Shown here piece by piece: positions 1-9,861 of a stretch of DNA of 64,000 nucleotides. The notes beneath the pieces were generated by a model. It did not search any database. It was given only the letters and a program-made list of their open reading frames with translations, and was not told where the DNA came from. The stretch's first letter is position 1, and the number at the start of each line of letters is the position of its first letter. A program made the translations under genes and the position numbers. The stretch comes from Sphingobacterium nematocida (lineage in GTDB: Bacteria; Bacteroidota; Bacteroidia; Sphingobacteriales; Sphingobacteriaceae): contig NZ_FUZF01000020.1 of assembly GCF_900168125.1 (NCBI RefSeq), positions 39,632 through 103,631 of the forward strand, given 5' to 3'.

Positions 1-282
1 AAAGATGACTTTTCGAATTTGAATGACATCGCCATAAAAACTTATATAAAATTGCAGGAAAATGGTTTTGATCAGATTCCGACAGCGGGGTACTACGAAC
101 ATACGCCGGGAGTATATCGTGCGGAGAAAAGTGCTGAAGCGACAGTAAAATTCAGTCGTCAACATATCTCAGATAAACACCTGTTAGGCTTTATCCAGAC
201 TAATTGGCGTCCGACAATAGAAGTCTACCGTGCCGATATCTTGAAATCAATAGATCTCCTGGGGGAAAGTATGAAGATGTAG
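1..282 (+). CDS. C-terminal fragment of an unidentified protein (5' end outside window)
   Basis: The reading frame is already open at base 1 and ends at a TAG at 280-282, so this is the 3' part of a gene that begins upstream; the internal TTG at 19 is not a convincing start. About 93 residues are visible. They are soluble in character, with no membrane segment, and end in a Trp-Arg-Pro-Thr stretch followed by an amphipathic helix. I do not recognise the family. The tail could belong to an exported hydrolase of the sort common near SusCD loci, but that is only a guess. The next gene is convergent and starts its 3' end 20 bp downstream. Confidence 0.6.
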   Translation, partial: KDDFSNLNDIAIKTYIKLQENGFDQIPTAGYYEHTPGVYRAEKSAEATVKFSRQHISDKHLLGFIQTNWRPTIEVYRADILKSIDLLGESMKM

Positions 283-302
283 TTAAGGAATAAAATTGGT
301 CT

Positions 303-1199
303 TTAGTTTATAGTTAGCATACGCCTAAATTCAGAAGGGGACATGCCTTTTAGTTTTTTAAACTGTCGGTTGAAGTTGGCTACACTATTGAATCCGCAGG
401 AGTACGCCGCTTCTAGAATAGATTTGTCTTTTTCAGAAATCAATTTGCAGAAATGACCAATACGGACTTGGTTTACGTATTCAACAAATGTCATGCGGTA
501 TTGATCCTTAAAGAAGTTGCAAAACGTAGTGGTGGCCATATTGGCTTCGTCTGCCACTTCTTTTAAGGTGATATTCTTTTGGAAATTGCGTAAGATATAA
601 TCGTTTATACGAGTATAGCGGTTACTTTCTTTGTTATTACTGAAGGTAAAGTTAGGACTGGCCAGTGGCTCATAGTCTTTCATCGTGGAAATAATATCAA
701 AAATTTCAAAAATAGAGCTAAGACGTTTCAACCCACTTTCTGGTACCATGCCATTCATGATGTGAGCAATCTGAATAGCAGATGAACCGCGAATATGTAT
801 TCCTCTTGACGATAGATTTAGAATATCGCTGAAAGTAGCGAATTCCGGAATATTAAAAATGTCTTGTCCAATAAAATCGGGTGTAAAGTGAATCACGCTT
901 GCGTCTGCTACTACTTCGTCATTGCTCGTACTGTGTTTGTCATCGCTGACCCATACATGTGGAAGATTGGGACCCATCAATACGAGGTCGCCAGAGCTGT
1001 AATAGCCGATATGATCCCCTACTAGGCGCTTTCCTGAACTTTTGTTTACTAATACAAGTTCGAATTCTGGATGATAGTGCCAAGGGCAGGGGAAGTGTGT
1101 ACCTTTTTCATTGAAAAAGACAAATGACTTGTCAAATTCTTTTGGTAGTCTAAATTCGACGGCTTTCATACTGCTTATATTTGTGGTTAGTGGTATCAA
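303..1199 (-). CDS. AraC-family transcriptional regulator with N-terminal cupin
   Basis: The 298-residue protein has the two-domain AraC layout. Residues about 30-110 form a cupin-like sensor with a His-x-His-x-Glu-Phe motif typical of the small-molecule pocket. Residues about 195-295 carry two helix-turn-helix units ending in the family hallmark FNRQFKKLKGMSPSEFR. It should bind DNA as an activator or repressor of sugar or stress genes; the effector cannot be read from sequence. A second in-frame ATG at residue 11 is an alternative start. It lies divergent to the ECF sigma gene with about 200 bp between them, so a link to the SusCD locus is possible but not shown. The family call is secure, the role unknown. 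Confidence 0.88.
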   Translation of the reverse strand: MIPLTTNISSMKAVEFRLPKEFDKSFVFFNEKGTHFPCPWHYHPEFELVLVNKSSGKRLVGDHIGYYSSGDLVLMGPNLPHVWVSDDKHSTSNDEVVADASVIHFTPDFIGQDIFNIPEFATFSDILNLSSRGIHIRGSSAIQIAHIMNGMVPESGLKRLSSIFEIFDIISTMKDYEPLASPNFTFSNNKESNRYTRINDYILRNFQKNITLKEVADEANMATTTFCNFFKDQYRMTFVEYVNQVRIGHFCKLISEKDKSILEAAYSCGFNSVANFNRQFKKLKGMSPSEFRRMLTIN

Positions 1200-1349
1200 A
1201 TTACAGTTTTACTGCGAAGATACCAAGTGATAAGTGTCTAAAATGAAAAATAGTATCAGTATTGGGTAATATTGATTAGGTCGGATTTGCTTTTAATAAC
1301 TCCGTAAAATGTCTGAACATTCACCTTTATTTTTCTGTTGGTTTTTATG

Positions 1350-1357
1350 TAGATTTG
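1350..1357 (+). promoter_or_regulatory. Bacteroidota -7 promoter element (TAGATTTG) before the ECF sigma gene
   Basis: An exact match to TAnnTTTG lies 43 bp upstream of the sigma factor ATG. No clear -33 TTTG is seen at the usual 19-21 bp spacing, so the call rests on the -7 element alone. Confidence 0.45.
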
Positions 1358-1400
1358 TCGGCTAATCAGTTAATCTAGATTTTCTAAGGTTTCGGCATCA

Positions 1401-1967
1401 ATGGAAGCTAATACAGTATATGTGAAGACGATCGATATAGGACAGGAGTCTGTTTTTGAGGCGATGTATTTGCGTTTTTATAGCCCGCTATGTTACTTTG
1501 CCAGTAAATATGTCATTGATAATAATGATGCTGAGGATCTCGTAGGTACGGTGTTTACCAAACTGTGGCGAGATAAAGGATACTATGATAGTTTCGATCA
1601 TTTGCGCAACTTTTTGTATAAAGCGACGTATAACGCTTGTTTAAATCATTTGCGGGGTATCCAACGTAGTCTGCAACATAAAAAGCGCTTTGCCGAAGAG
1701 CTATCCGAAGTTGGAGAAGACTATTGGTCTGGGGTAATACGGGCCGAATTGATAACGAAGATATTCGACGCTATTGATCGTTTGCCACAGCATTATGCAA
1801 ATGTACTCCGCTTGGCATTTGCTGAAGAACTGAAAAACGAAGAAATAGCTGAAAGATTGAATCTAAGTTTACAGACAGTAAAAAATTACAAATCCTCTGG
1901 TCTTGAAATGTTGAGAAAACGCATCTCTCCGATAGCGTTGTTTCTGCTTACCATTATGATGCCTTAA
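1401..1967 (+). CDS. RNA polymerase ECF sigma factor, FecI-like
   Basis: This 188-residue protein has the size and architecture of Bacteroidota FecI-type sigma factors. Region 2 (about residues 20-90) contains the acidic DAEDLVGTVFTKLW helix that meets core polymerase and the -10 region, and region 4 (about residues 125-178) ends in a helix-turn-helix with the NEEIAERLNLSLQTVKNY core. It directs transcription of the adjacent uptake genes when released by its anti-sigma partner. The FecR gene follows after 83 bp and the STN-domain receptor after that, the standard order for a cell-surface signalling unit. The ATG at 1401 fits the family N-terminus. Confident. Confidence 0.92.
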   Translation: MEANTVYVKTIDIGQESVFEAMYLRFYSPLCYFASKYVIDNNDAEDLVGTVFTKLWRDKGYYDSFDHLRNFLYKATYNACLNHLRGIQRSLQHKKRFAEELSEVGEDYWSGVIRAELITKIFDAIDRLPQHYANVLRLAFAEELKNEEIAERLNLSLQTVKNYKSSGLEMLRKRISPIALFLLTIMMP

Positions 1968-2050
1968 TATTATTTTTTATTTTTTTACTTTTTCAAAGTA
2001 CGTTACACTGCTACCGGTGTATATAGTGTTTGTGATAGAAATATTTTCTC

Positions 2051-3220
2051 ATGGAGCCAGAAAAACTAGATAGAATAATAGATCTCTTATTTAAACAAAA
2101 AGTAGATAAACTGTCCCCATCCGAACAGGATGAGCTGGATCGCTGGAAGAAGGAAACTAGTGCTAACCTGAGACTGTCGGATCAACTGGGGGATGAAGTG
2201 CTGTTTGCCGAGGAACTGGCTTTATATAAGCAATTTGATGGAGAGAAAGCGTTGAATCGCTTTAAAGCTGATAACCTCATAGAAAGACATTCTGTATTTA
2301 AACGCCTTTGGAAATATACAGCAGCAGCAGCAGTCGTATTGATCGGTGTCACTGTGGGGATTCGGTATATAAACTTAGATAAGCAGGATATGAAGACATC
2401 TGAACAAGCTGTTATTGTGCCAGGAGGAAACAGGGCCGCTTTGGTGTTGGAAAATGGGGAACAGATACTACTTCATGAAAGCGAAGAAGGGATAGTCTTT
2501 GGCGATTCAGTGTATTATGAAGACGGGAAGGCTGTGGCTAAGGTTGCTCCTTCACAGTGGTTGACAGTAGTAACTCCAAGAGGTGGGACGTATAAAATGA
2601 CGTTGGCCGATGGGACAAAAGTATGGCTTAATTCAGATTCGAAATTTAAATATCAACGTGGACAGGTAGGGGGAGAGAGAAAGGTGTTTTTGGATGGGGA
2701 GGCTTATTTTGAAGTAGCAAGTAAGCGCCGCTCTTCGGTGAGCAACCGAGATTATATCCCATTTCGGGTGATTAGTGGAATACAGGAGGTGGTGGTATTA
2801 GGTACGACTTTCAATGTAATGGGATACGCAGCAGACAATAGTGTAGAGACAACATTGCTAGAAGGAAAGGTGAATGTATATGGGATAGGTAATATGAAGG
2901 GACAATCTACACTTTTAGCTCCCGGACAGCAGTCGGTCTTGACTAGGAAAGGGCAACTATTGGTGAAGGAGGTAGATGTGGAGCCTTATGTGGCATGGAA
3001 GGATGGTAGATTTCAATTTGAAAGTCAAAAGCTAGTCGATATTATGAATACATTGGCTAGATGGTATGATATCGAGGTGGTATTTGATTCGGATAAGAAG
3101 AATGTTTTATTCACTGGATCGATGGATCGTAATGCTTCATTTAATGATATTCTGGAGAAAATAGGAGGCACAAAACAGGTAAGCTTCCGTATTGAGGGAA
3201 GGAGGGTAATCGTGATGTAA
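2051..3220 (+). CDS. FecR-family anti-sigma factor
   Basis: The 389-residue protein has a cytoplasmic N-terminal helix region that would bind the sigma factor, one membrane segment at about residues 87-105, and a periplasmic FecR domain (about 170-280, including the GGTYKMTLADGTKVWLNSDS core) followed by a DUF4974-type C-terminal domain (about 315-388). Proteins of this type hold the ECF sigma at the membrane until the STN domain of the cognate TonB receptor signals substrate binding. It lies between its sigma and receptor genes, so the regulatory partners are clear; the inducing ligand is not. Length and domains are normal for the family. Confidence 0.92.
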   Translation: MEPEKLDRIIDLLFKQKVDKLSPSEQDELDRWKKETSANLRLSDQLGDEVLFAEELALYKQFDGEKALNRFKADNLIERHSVFKRLWKYTAAAAVVLIGVTVGIRYINLDKQDMKTSEQAVIVPGGNRAALVLENGEQILLHESEEGIVFGDSVYYEDGKAVAKVAPSQWLTVVTPRGGTYKMTLADGTKVWLNSDSKFKYQRGQVGGERKVFLDGEAYFEVASKRRSSVSNRDYIPFRVISGIQEVVVLGTTFNVMGYAADNSVETTLLEGKVNVYGIGNMKGQSTLLAPGQQSVLTRKGQLLVKEVDVEPYVAWKDGRFQFESQKLVDIMNTLARWYDIEVVFDSDKKNVLFTGSMDRNASFNDILEKIGGTKQVSFRIEGRRVIVM

Positions 3221-3266
3221 ACGGATGGTACAAAAATGTGATAGGATCATCTGTAGTAGAAAATAA

Positions 3267-3300
3267 AGCGGAAGTGCTTGAGACCCCTTCCGCTTGTGTT
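3267..3300 (+). terminator. Hairpin between fecR and susC (possible attenuator)
   Basis: An 8-bp perfect stem (AGCGGAAG with CTTCCGCT) separated by 12 bases is followed by a T-rich TGTGTTT run. It sits between the regulator genes and the receptor gene, so it may end the sigma/anti-sigma transcript or reduce read-through. The T run is short, which lowers confidence. Confidence 0.4.
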
Positions 3301-3364
3301 TCGAGATGTTTCTTATCAAATTCAGATCTAACAAGAATTTTTAACCAAAACACAACCAAAGTTA

Positions 3365-6300
3365 ATGAATTTAGAGAACTATTTGGTAGTGCGCAAGCTT
3401 ATGGAGTACTACCATTTTATAAGTAAAGTAATGCGCATTACATTTTTGCTGCTAACGGTATTTCTAGTGCAGGTCTCTGCCAGAACGAATGCCCAGATTA
3501 ATATCAATGAGAAGAACGCGTCTCTTCGAAAGATTATCAAACAGATTGCTAAACAGACTGGATACGATTTTGTATTTGCGGATAAAGATTTGGCAAAGGC
3601 CAGTCCTGTGAGCGTTAATCTGGAGAACGTCTCTTTGGATCTAGCGTTGAAACGTACTTTTGCGGGGCAACCCTTAACTTATCATATCGATGAGCGAACG
3701 GTAATCTTAAGTGGGATGCCTCAAGTGCCTGCTAGGACGGTTAATGCGACGGGCACTGCAGTGCCTATTCAAGAATATATAACGGTAAATGGAACCGTTC
3801 AAGGAACAGATGGAGTAAAGCTTCAGGGAGCTTCTATTAAAGCTTTGGATACGAAGGGGAATGAGATCAATCTTTATGCATCGAGTGATAGTAACGGTGA
3901 TTTTGTGCTAAATAAGGTGCCTATTAGTGCGTTATTGGAATTTAGCTTTGTGGGCTATCAGAAGCGAATCCTAGCTGCGCGTACACAGATGGGGATAGTC
4001 AGCATGCAGGCTGTAACTGCACAAATTGAAGAGATCCAAGTAGTAAATACAGGATACCAGAGTCTGCCGAAGGAACGATCTACCGGGGCTTTCGATATAA
4101 TTGATAAAAAGGTATTGGAAACACCACGTATATCACTGGCCAATAAATTGGTCGGCGCATCTGCAGGTTTGCAACCTTCTTTTGACGCAAATGGTAAAGC
4201 TTCTTTTGTGCTAAGGGGAAAAGGCACATTTGGCGGATCGGCTCCATTGCTAGTTGTTGATGGTTTTGCAATCAATGGTGGCTTTGAGTCCATCAATCCA
4301 AATGACGTGGAGTCTATTTCTATTCTTAAGGATGCAGCAGCAGCTTCCATATGGGGAGCTAGAGCTAATAATGGGGTGATCGTGGTGACGACTAAGAATG
4401 CAAAAAAGTCGGGTAAGTTGCGTATTGATTTTTCTAATCAATTGCAGGTCGGCAGTATGTATGATATCGATTACTTGCGTAATCAGGCTTCATCCGAGGA
4501 GACGGTAAATTATGAGCGGGCAACTTTTGGTAAGTACCAATATAAGACGATGATGGGGGGGATGCCTCCCGTAAATGTCAAGGAGGGAATAAGCCTGCCT
4601 TACTCACAGGCCCAGACGCTGTACAATCAATATTTTTATAAGGAAATAGACGAGAAGACCTATGAAGATGGTTTATACCGATTGTCGCAATTGGATAATA
4701 CACAGCAGATTAAAAATCTACTTACTCAACGACCTATTACACAGCAATACAGTTTTTCGTTGGCCAGTCCATCGGAGCGAATGTCTAATTACGCATCCCT
4801 CTTGTATAATCAGGAACGGAGTGGTTTCGTCGGAAATAAAAACAGAAACATGCAGATGGATTACAGAGGGCAAGCTGCTATAGCCTCGTGGTTGGACTTC
4901 TCTTTGTCTAGTATGTTTCGTTATCAAGAAGCTGATAATTCTGGTGTATCGTCTGGAGATATAACCGAATTGCATCGCTATGATATGTTAATAGGTGAAA
5001 ATGGTCAACCTACTAATATGAATTATCTAAGGTACTATCAACCTTTGTTGAACAGTTCGGTGCCGATGTCTTCATTCCCGTATAGCGATTGGAGTTATAA
5101 TATTCTGAATGAAATGAAATCTAGAGAGTTAAAGTCTAGTGGCTTAAACTTACGTGTACAAGGAGGGCTGGATTTTAAATTGGGATATGGTATTCGTTTG
5201 GAAACAAAATTCATGTTTGAAAGGCTACAGTATGACAATCGTAATCTATATTATGAAGATTCTTATTTTGTGCGTAATCTCGTGAATACCTCCGCAGAAT
5301 GGAATAAGACAACAGGGGCTATACGTACCAATATTCCAAAAGGGCAGGTATTAGATCAAAATACCAATGCTACTAATGCGTATAACTGGCGGAATCAATT
5401 GAATCTTAACCGCACTTTCGCTGAGATCCACGAAGTGAATGCATTGGTTGGAGCTGAGATTATTCAAAGAAATAATAAGCGCGTCAATATGGCGAGAACG
5501 TATGGCTATAGTGATGATCAGCTTACGGTTGGTATATTACCGAATGGGACTGGAAATGGATTGCAGCTAACTAATTGGTTGGGTAACCGCCTAACTATTC
5601 CATATACAAATGCATACGGCTATGCTATGGATCGCTATTTTTCCAGTTATGGGAATATGGCCTACACTTACGACCGTAAGTATACCTTGAGTGGCTCGTT
5701 TCGGATAGATGCATCTAATTTTATCAGTGATGAGCCAAAGTATCTCTATTCACCGTTCTGGTCAATAGGTGGTAGTTGGAATCTTAAGAATGAAAACTTC
5801 TTGCTTGATAATACACGCGTAAATGCGTTGAAATTAAGGTCTACATATGGGTATAATGGCTCATCGAATACAGAAACTTCATTTAAGCCATTGATACAGG
5901 TGAATGGGGTCAATGCGGAGTCAGGACATATGGAGGCTCAAATACATAGTTATGGTAATCCTACCCTGCGTTGGGAGCGTACAGGCACGCTCAACCTAGG
6001 CGTAGACTACGAACTTTTGAATGGGCGATTGTTTGGTAAATTGGATTACTACCGTAAGCATGGAAAAGATATCTTGGCTTATGTCTCCATTCCATTGATT
6101 AACGGGACGTATACCGCAAACTTTAATAGTGCAGAGATCCTGAACAACGGTATCGAATTGGAAATCGGATCGCGCTGGAAGAATGGTAACGGATTTTATT
6201 GGGAAGGTGTGCTAAATATGGCGTACAATCATAATGAGGTGAAGAAGTTACTTTTGGTAAGTCATCCTTACTGGCACCTATCTGGATCTGGCGGAACTAC

Positions 6301-6952
6301 CTACGTGGAAGGCAGGCCAATGTCGGCGGTCTATTCGTTTCGTTACGCTGGGCCACACAACTTTGGAACAGAAGGGTCTCCACAGATAAGACCAGCTGTG
6401 TATCTCAAAGACGGAGAGGTGATGGATATTGTGAGTGGACAAACTCAACTTGATGGACTTGAATTTATGGCTTATCAGGGTGCTTCGGTAGCTCCATATA
6501 CCCTAGGAATGCGTCACTCGTTTGGATATAGGGATTTTGATCTGTCTTTTTCCTTGATAGCCAAATTAGGACATATCTATAGGAAGACACCATTCAACCA
6601 CCCTGGGAGAAATGGTCAGCCAAACTCGATGTTGAATACTGCGAGGACAGCAGAACCGGAGGGGATGTTGCCAGCATTGCCATACAACGAAAACGATGCG
6701 CTTTATTCTGTTTCTTATAGCTCGTATATGGATTATCTGACTACAAGTGCGAATCATCTTCGTATCAATGATATCACGTTAAGTTATAATCTTAAACAAG
6801 GTCTTTCAAGAGTAGTTAAACTTGAAAGGGCACAGCTGTTCGCACAGACAAATAATCTAACGATAAAGGGAAAGGGAGAGGACCCGGAATTCTTATATGG
6901 TAGGATGCGTTTGCTGCCAAGTTTTATGTTGGGTATTAAGGTTGGATTTTAA
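3365..6952 (+). CDS. SusC/RagA-family TonB-dependent receptor with STN signalling domain
   Basis: At 1195 residues this is a full-length SusC-type outer-membrane channel. After a signal segment (MRITFLLLTVFLVQVSA within residues 23-39) come an STN domain (about 48-115) for contact with FecR, a CarboxypepD-regulatory-like domain (about 135-215), a plug domain ending in the classic SILKDAAAASIWGARANNG motif (near residue 325), and a long beta-barrel. It imports a substrate too large for porins using TonB energy, with the SusD protein encoded 12 bp downstream as its lid. An alternative ATG at 3401 gives a shorter leader and is about equally plausible. The substrate is not identifiable. Confidence 0.93.
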   Translation: MNLENYLVVRKLMEYYHFISKVMRITFLLLTVFLVQVSARTNAQININEKNASLRKIIKQIAKQTGYDFVFADKDLAKASPVSVNLENVSLDLALKRTFAGQPLTYHIDERTVILSGMPQVPARTVNATGTAVPIQEYITVNGTVQGTDGVKLQGASIKALDTKGNEINLYASSDSNGDFVLNKVPISALLEFSFVGYQKRILAARTQMGIVSMQAVTAQIEEIQVVNTGYQSLPKERSTGAFDIIDKKVLETPRISLANKLVGASAGLQPSFDANGKASFVLRGKGTFGGSAPLLVVDGFAINGGFESINPNDVESISILKDAAAASIWGARANNGVIVVTTKNAKKSGKLRIDFSNQLQVGSMYDIDYLRNQASSEETVNYERATFGKYQYKTMMGGMPPVNVKEGISLPYSQAQTLYNQYFYKEIDEKTYEDGLYRLSQLDNTQQIKNLLTQRPITQQYSFSLASPSERMSNYASLLYNQERSGFVGNKNRNMQMDYRGQAAIASWLDFSLSSMFRYQEADNSGVSSGDITELHRYDMLIGENGQPTNMNYLRYYQPLLNSSVPMSSFPYSDWSYNILNEMKSRELKSSGLNLRVQGGLDFKLGYGIRLETKFMFERLQYDNRNLYYEDSYFVRNLVNTSAEWNKTTGAIRTNIPKGQVLDQNTNATNAYNWRNQLNLNRTFAEIHEVNALVGAEIIQRNNKRVNMARTYGYSDDQLTVGILPNGTGNGLQLTNWLGNRLTIPYTNAYGYAMDRYFSSYGNMAYTYDRKYTLSGSFRIDASNFISDEPKYLYSPFWSIGGSWNLKNENFLLDNTRVNALKLRSTYGYNGSSNTETSFKPLIQVNGVNAESGHMEAQIHSYGNPTLRWERTGTLNLGVDYELLNGRLFGKLDYYRKHGKDILAYVSIPLINGTYTANFNSAEILNNGIELEIGSRWKNGNGFYWEGVLNMAYNHNEVKKLLLVSHPYWHLSGSGGTTYVEGRPMSAVYSFRYAGPHNFGTEGSPQIRPAVYLKDGEVMDIVSGQTQLDGLEFMAYQGASVAPYTLGMRHSFGYRDFDLSFSLIAKLGHIYRKTPFNHPGRNGQPNSMLNTARTAEPEGMLPALPYNENDALYSVSYSSYMDYLTTSANHLRINDITLSYNLKQGLSRVVKLERAQLFAQTNNLTIKGKGEDPEFLYGRMRLLPSFMLGIKVGF

Positions 6953-6964
6953 AGAATTAATGTA

Positions 6965-8509
6965 ATGTATATTAGAAATATAGTTTTAGCATCGTTATTA
7001 GTATTCGGTGTTGTTTCTTGTGATAAGTATTTGGCCGAGCCTCCTTCAAAGAATAGAGGTGTTGAGATTAAGACAATTGACCAACTGGATGCATTATTGA
7101 ATAAGGCTTCTTTTTCGAGGCTTCGTACGCAGATTGCGCCGGCGATTATGTATAGTTCAGATAGTTTCGAAATGACTCCGGAACATTACGCAAAGGGATT
7201 CCGTTTTGCAGGAACAGATATGGATATCATTCAGATGAGTGTATGGGAAATGCCTTTTACAGAGAATACGAATCATTTGACCAGTTACTGGGGCGCGGGC
7301 TATGAAGGAGTATATATGGCCAATCTGGTGTTGACTAATATAGATAAAGTATCCGGCACAGATAAGGAAAAAGCTAAAGTCAAAGCGCGCGCACACTTAT
7401 TACGCGGTTATAGTTATTTCGAACTGGCACAGTACTATTGTCTACCCTATGGGGCAAAGACATGGAATGAATTGGGATTGCCTATTAAGCAGACAACAGG
7501 GTACGAGGAGGATGCACGACGTGTCACACTAAAAGAGACATATGATTTTATTGAAGCGGATATAAAGGACGCATTGTTGTTGGACGAGCCTCTGTTTTTG
7601 GATGGAAAACGTATGAGTTGGAAAGAAACTACAGCGACTGCGAATGCATTGGCAGCCCGGTTTTATCTAGCTACAGAGAACTATACTTTGGCAAAACAAG
7701 CCGCAGAAAAGGCTTTGTCTTTTGATGATTATATCCGTGATTACGGATCGGGAGAGATTACCCAAAAGGTTGATTTGTTTTCCGGTCAGTTGGTCGCATC
7801 AAATACGATCGTGGACAATTTTCACACCACATATTTGGCGGATTGGGATAGAGCGTATTATAACAGGACACCCCTGTATCTTTTTGAATCGTGCCTTCCC
7901 ATTGTAAGTAGTAAACTGATGGCATTATATGGCAGCGGTCAGTATGATCTACGAAAGAAATTCTTCGTCTTGGAGGATATGAAAAACGTAGGGAGCATGA
8001 AGATTTTTATTGGCAATAATTTTGATCAGTCGGTGAAGGTACCAGGCTATTATCAGCATGGCAATTTTTATACAAATATTGCGCCCAACGTCGTTGAAAT
8101 GCTAATGACGAAGATTGAAGCAATCGCTCGTACAGGTAATTATCAACAGGCGATGACAGAGCTAAATAAATTCAGACAGTTTAGATTTGATAAACAGACC
8201 CCCGAATCGATTGTACAGCTTGAAGCGAAGGACAAGAATGATGCGATACTGAAGATTCTTGAAGAGCGTCATAGGGAGTTTCCTTATACTGTTCGTTGGT
8301 TTGATCTACGTCGTATCAATTTTAATTCTGAAACCTTTGACGATGTCACGGTGACTAAAACTTTCTTCCCGGTAAAAGCTAGTGCTGTAGACTACAATGG
8401 TACCCCAGTCAAATATACCTTAGGACCCGAGTCTAGGGGATATGCTGTTGCTATTCCTTTGCAGGAAATAGTCGCTGCAAATGGGGGTATAGAACAAAAT
8501 CGCTATTAA
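6965..8509 (+). CDS. SusD/RagB-family nutrient-binding outer-membrane lipoprotein
   Basis: The 514-residue protein starts with a lipoprotein signal whose lipobox ends at Cys19 (GVVSC), placing it on the outer membrane. The helical SusD repeats and a C-terminal segment with HREFPYTVRWFDLRR, typical of RagB/SusD, are clear. It should cap the SusC barrel and bind the substrate. It starts 12 bp after the receptor gene and its stop is adjacent to the next ATG, so the three genes are one transcript. The strongly diverged middle does not reveal the ligand. Full length for the family. Confidence 0.93.
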   Translation: MYIRNIVLASLLVFGVVSCDKYLAEPPSKNRGVEIKTIDQLDALLNKASFSRLRTQIAPAIMYSSDSFEMTPEHYAKGFRFAGTDMDIIQMSVWEMPFTENTNHLTSYWGAGYEGVYMANLVLTNIDKVSGTDKEKAKVKARAHLLRGYSYFELAQYYCLPYGAKTWNELGLPIKQTTGYEEDARRVTLKETYDFIEADIKDALLLDEPLFLDGKRMSWKETTATANALAARFYLATENYTLAKQAAEKALSFDDYIRDYGSGEITQKVDLFSGQLVASNTIVDNFHTTYLADWDRAYYNRTPLYLFESCLPIVSSKLMALYGSGQYDLRKKFFVLEDMKNVGSMKIFIGNNFDQSVKVPGYYQHGNFYTNIAPNVVEMLMTKIEAIARTGNYQQAMTELNKFRQFRFDKQTPESIVQLEAKDKNDAILKILEERHREFPYTVRWFDLRRINFNSETFDDVTVTKTFFPVKASAVDYNGTPVKYTLGPESRGYAVAIPLQEIVAANGGIEQNRY

Positions 8510-8510
8510 G

Positions 8511-9593
8511 ATGGGGAAGGGATTTTTAATTGTGGCTTTCTACCTACTGGCATGTCTAAGCGGTAGCGTCTCGCAAGAAATGGTGGTTATTAAAGGGGAG
8601 GTATTGGGTGATACGGAAGGCTACAATAAGGTATATGTAATGGATGGTAAGGGAGAACGGGATTCGGCTGTAATTGTAAACGGTACATTTGAATTAAAAC
8701 TCAAATTTCATCTTGGAATGGAGCCCTATTTGTTTATGGAAACCTATATGAGGCCAGGTAGGATGCAAGAACCTTTTTTACTAGTGATCGACAGACCGGG
8801 GACATTGTACCTTAAGAATATTGACACGGATAAACCGCTCCATAAGGTGAGAGTGCAGGGTATGCAGTCTATGATGGATTATCAGGTTTTTACCGACCGT
8901 TATTTTGCTGTACAGGATAGTTTGAGGCGGTTACAGATTGAAAACGCGTATAGTGCAGTGCAGCTGAAAGAGGTTCTGTCAAAAGAACTCAAAATGTATA
9001 TGGGGCTGTATAATTCTTCTTTTGCGGCTATTTATGCTTTGGATAAGGTGAAAACAAGAATTGATGCCGGTGAATTGCAACATGTATACGGACAGTTGAG
9101 TCATGAACAGCAACATACAGAAAAAGGAAGGGCTATACGTGCATATATTGAGAATGCACTTTTTTCTAGCGTAGGAAGTGATATCAGTCTGTTGACATAC
9201 ACCGATACCGAAGGAAAGTTGAAGTCTCTTGCTGATCTAAAGGGAAAGTACGTTTTGATTGATTTTTGGGCGAGTTGGTGTGGACCCTGTGTTAAAGCCT
9301 TTCCTCATCTTAAAACACTTTACGAACGTTACAAAGGAGATAAGTTTGAGATAGTGGGAGTGTCGATAGATAAAAAGGAGTCGGAGTGGGTAAAAGCTTA
9401 CGATAAATATCAATTGCCTTGGCTGAATGGTATTGACAAATCGGAGGAAATGCAAAAGAGATTGTTGATAACAGCGGTTCCTACTCTTTTTCTGCTTGAT
9501 CCGGAAGGCAGAGTTGTTTTGAAAGAAATAGGTCTCAGTGAGAATGTGGATCAAACTCTGAAGACGATTTTCGAGAAATCGGAAAAACTGTAG
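8511..9593 (+). CDS. TlpA-like periplasmic thioredoxin with N-terminal DUF4369-like domain
   Basis: The 360-residue protein has an N-terminal signal segment, a DUF4369-like beta domain (about residues 25-110), a helical linker, and a C-terminal thioredoxin/AhpC-type domain with the WCGPC redox site at Cys257 and Cys260. This is the standard Bacteroidota TlpA/ResA-like layout for a periplasmic thiol-disulfide oxidoreductase. Its ATG lies 1 bp after the susD stop, so it is translated with the uptake genes and may protect or mature substrates or lipoproteins of this locus. The precise partner is unknown. The domain call is strong; the link with the imported substrate is inference. Confidence 0.9.
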   Translation: MGKGFLIVAFYLLACLSGSVSQEMVVIKGEVLGDTEGYNKVYVMDGKGERDSAVIVNGTFELKLKFHLGMEPYLFMETYMRPGRMQEPFLLVIDRPGTLYLKNIDTDKPLHKVRVQGMQSMMDYQVFTDRYFAVQDSLRRLQIENAYSAVQLKEVLSKELKMYMGLYNSSFAAIYALDKVKTRIDAGELQHVYGQLSHEQQHTEKGRAIRAYIENALFSSVGSDISLLTYTDTEGKLKSLADLKGKYVLIDFWASWCGPCVKAFPHLKTLYERYKGDKFEIVGVSIDKKESEWVKAYDKYQLPWLNGIDKSEEMQKRLLITAVPTLFLLDPEGRVVLKEIGLSENVDQTLKTIFEKSEKL

Positions 9594-9631
9594 GAGTAAC
9601 AGGTATTTAAAGTAAAACTATGTTCGATTGA

Positions 9632-9668
9632 AAGAGCCGTGTTCCCTGAGGAGCACGGCTCTTTATTA
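9632..9668 (+). terminator. Rho-independent terminator after the SusCD-TlpA operon
   Basis: A 10-bp stem (AAGAGCCGTG paired with CACGGCTCTT) lies 38 bp after the TlpA-like stop and is followed by TTATTATT. It cleanly ends the uptake operon. Confidence 0.75.
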
Positions 9669-9818
9669 TTGAAGGAAGCGGCTTTTATCTCCCGATGTAT
9701 ACTTTTCCTGTAATTAATAGTGAAATTCGTTCATAAAAATATAATGTAATAGGGCTTGCCCTCTGTAATTATAATGTTTATTTTAGCTGTTTGTTGGAGG
9801 TGAAATATCCTGTTGTGT

Positions 9819-9826
9819 TAGATTTG
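9819..9826 (+). promoter_or_regulatory. -7 promoter element (TAGATTTG) for the Ntn hydrolase gene
   Basis: Exact TAnnTTTG match 35 bp upstream of the ATG at 9862, with a TTG at 9794-9796 (22 bp upstream) that could act as the -33 element. This gives the downstream hydrolase its own promoter after the terminator of the SusCD operon. Confidence 0.6.
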
Positions 9827-9861
9827 TTTGTTAATTTAATTTTAACTTATATGAAATATAT

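Noticed and set aside
3238..3426. 62-residue frame between fecR and susC
   Set aside because: It includes a hairpin and overlaps the receptor start; no homology pattern visible.
4250..4441. Several short minus-strand frames within the SusC gene
   Set aside because: They are shadows of the strong SusC coding frame and lack any independent support.
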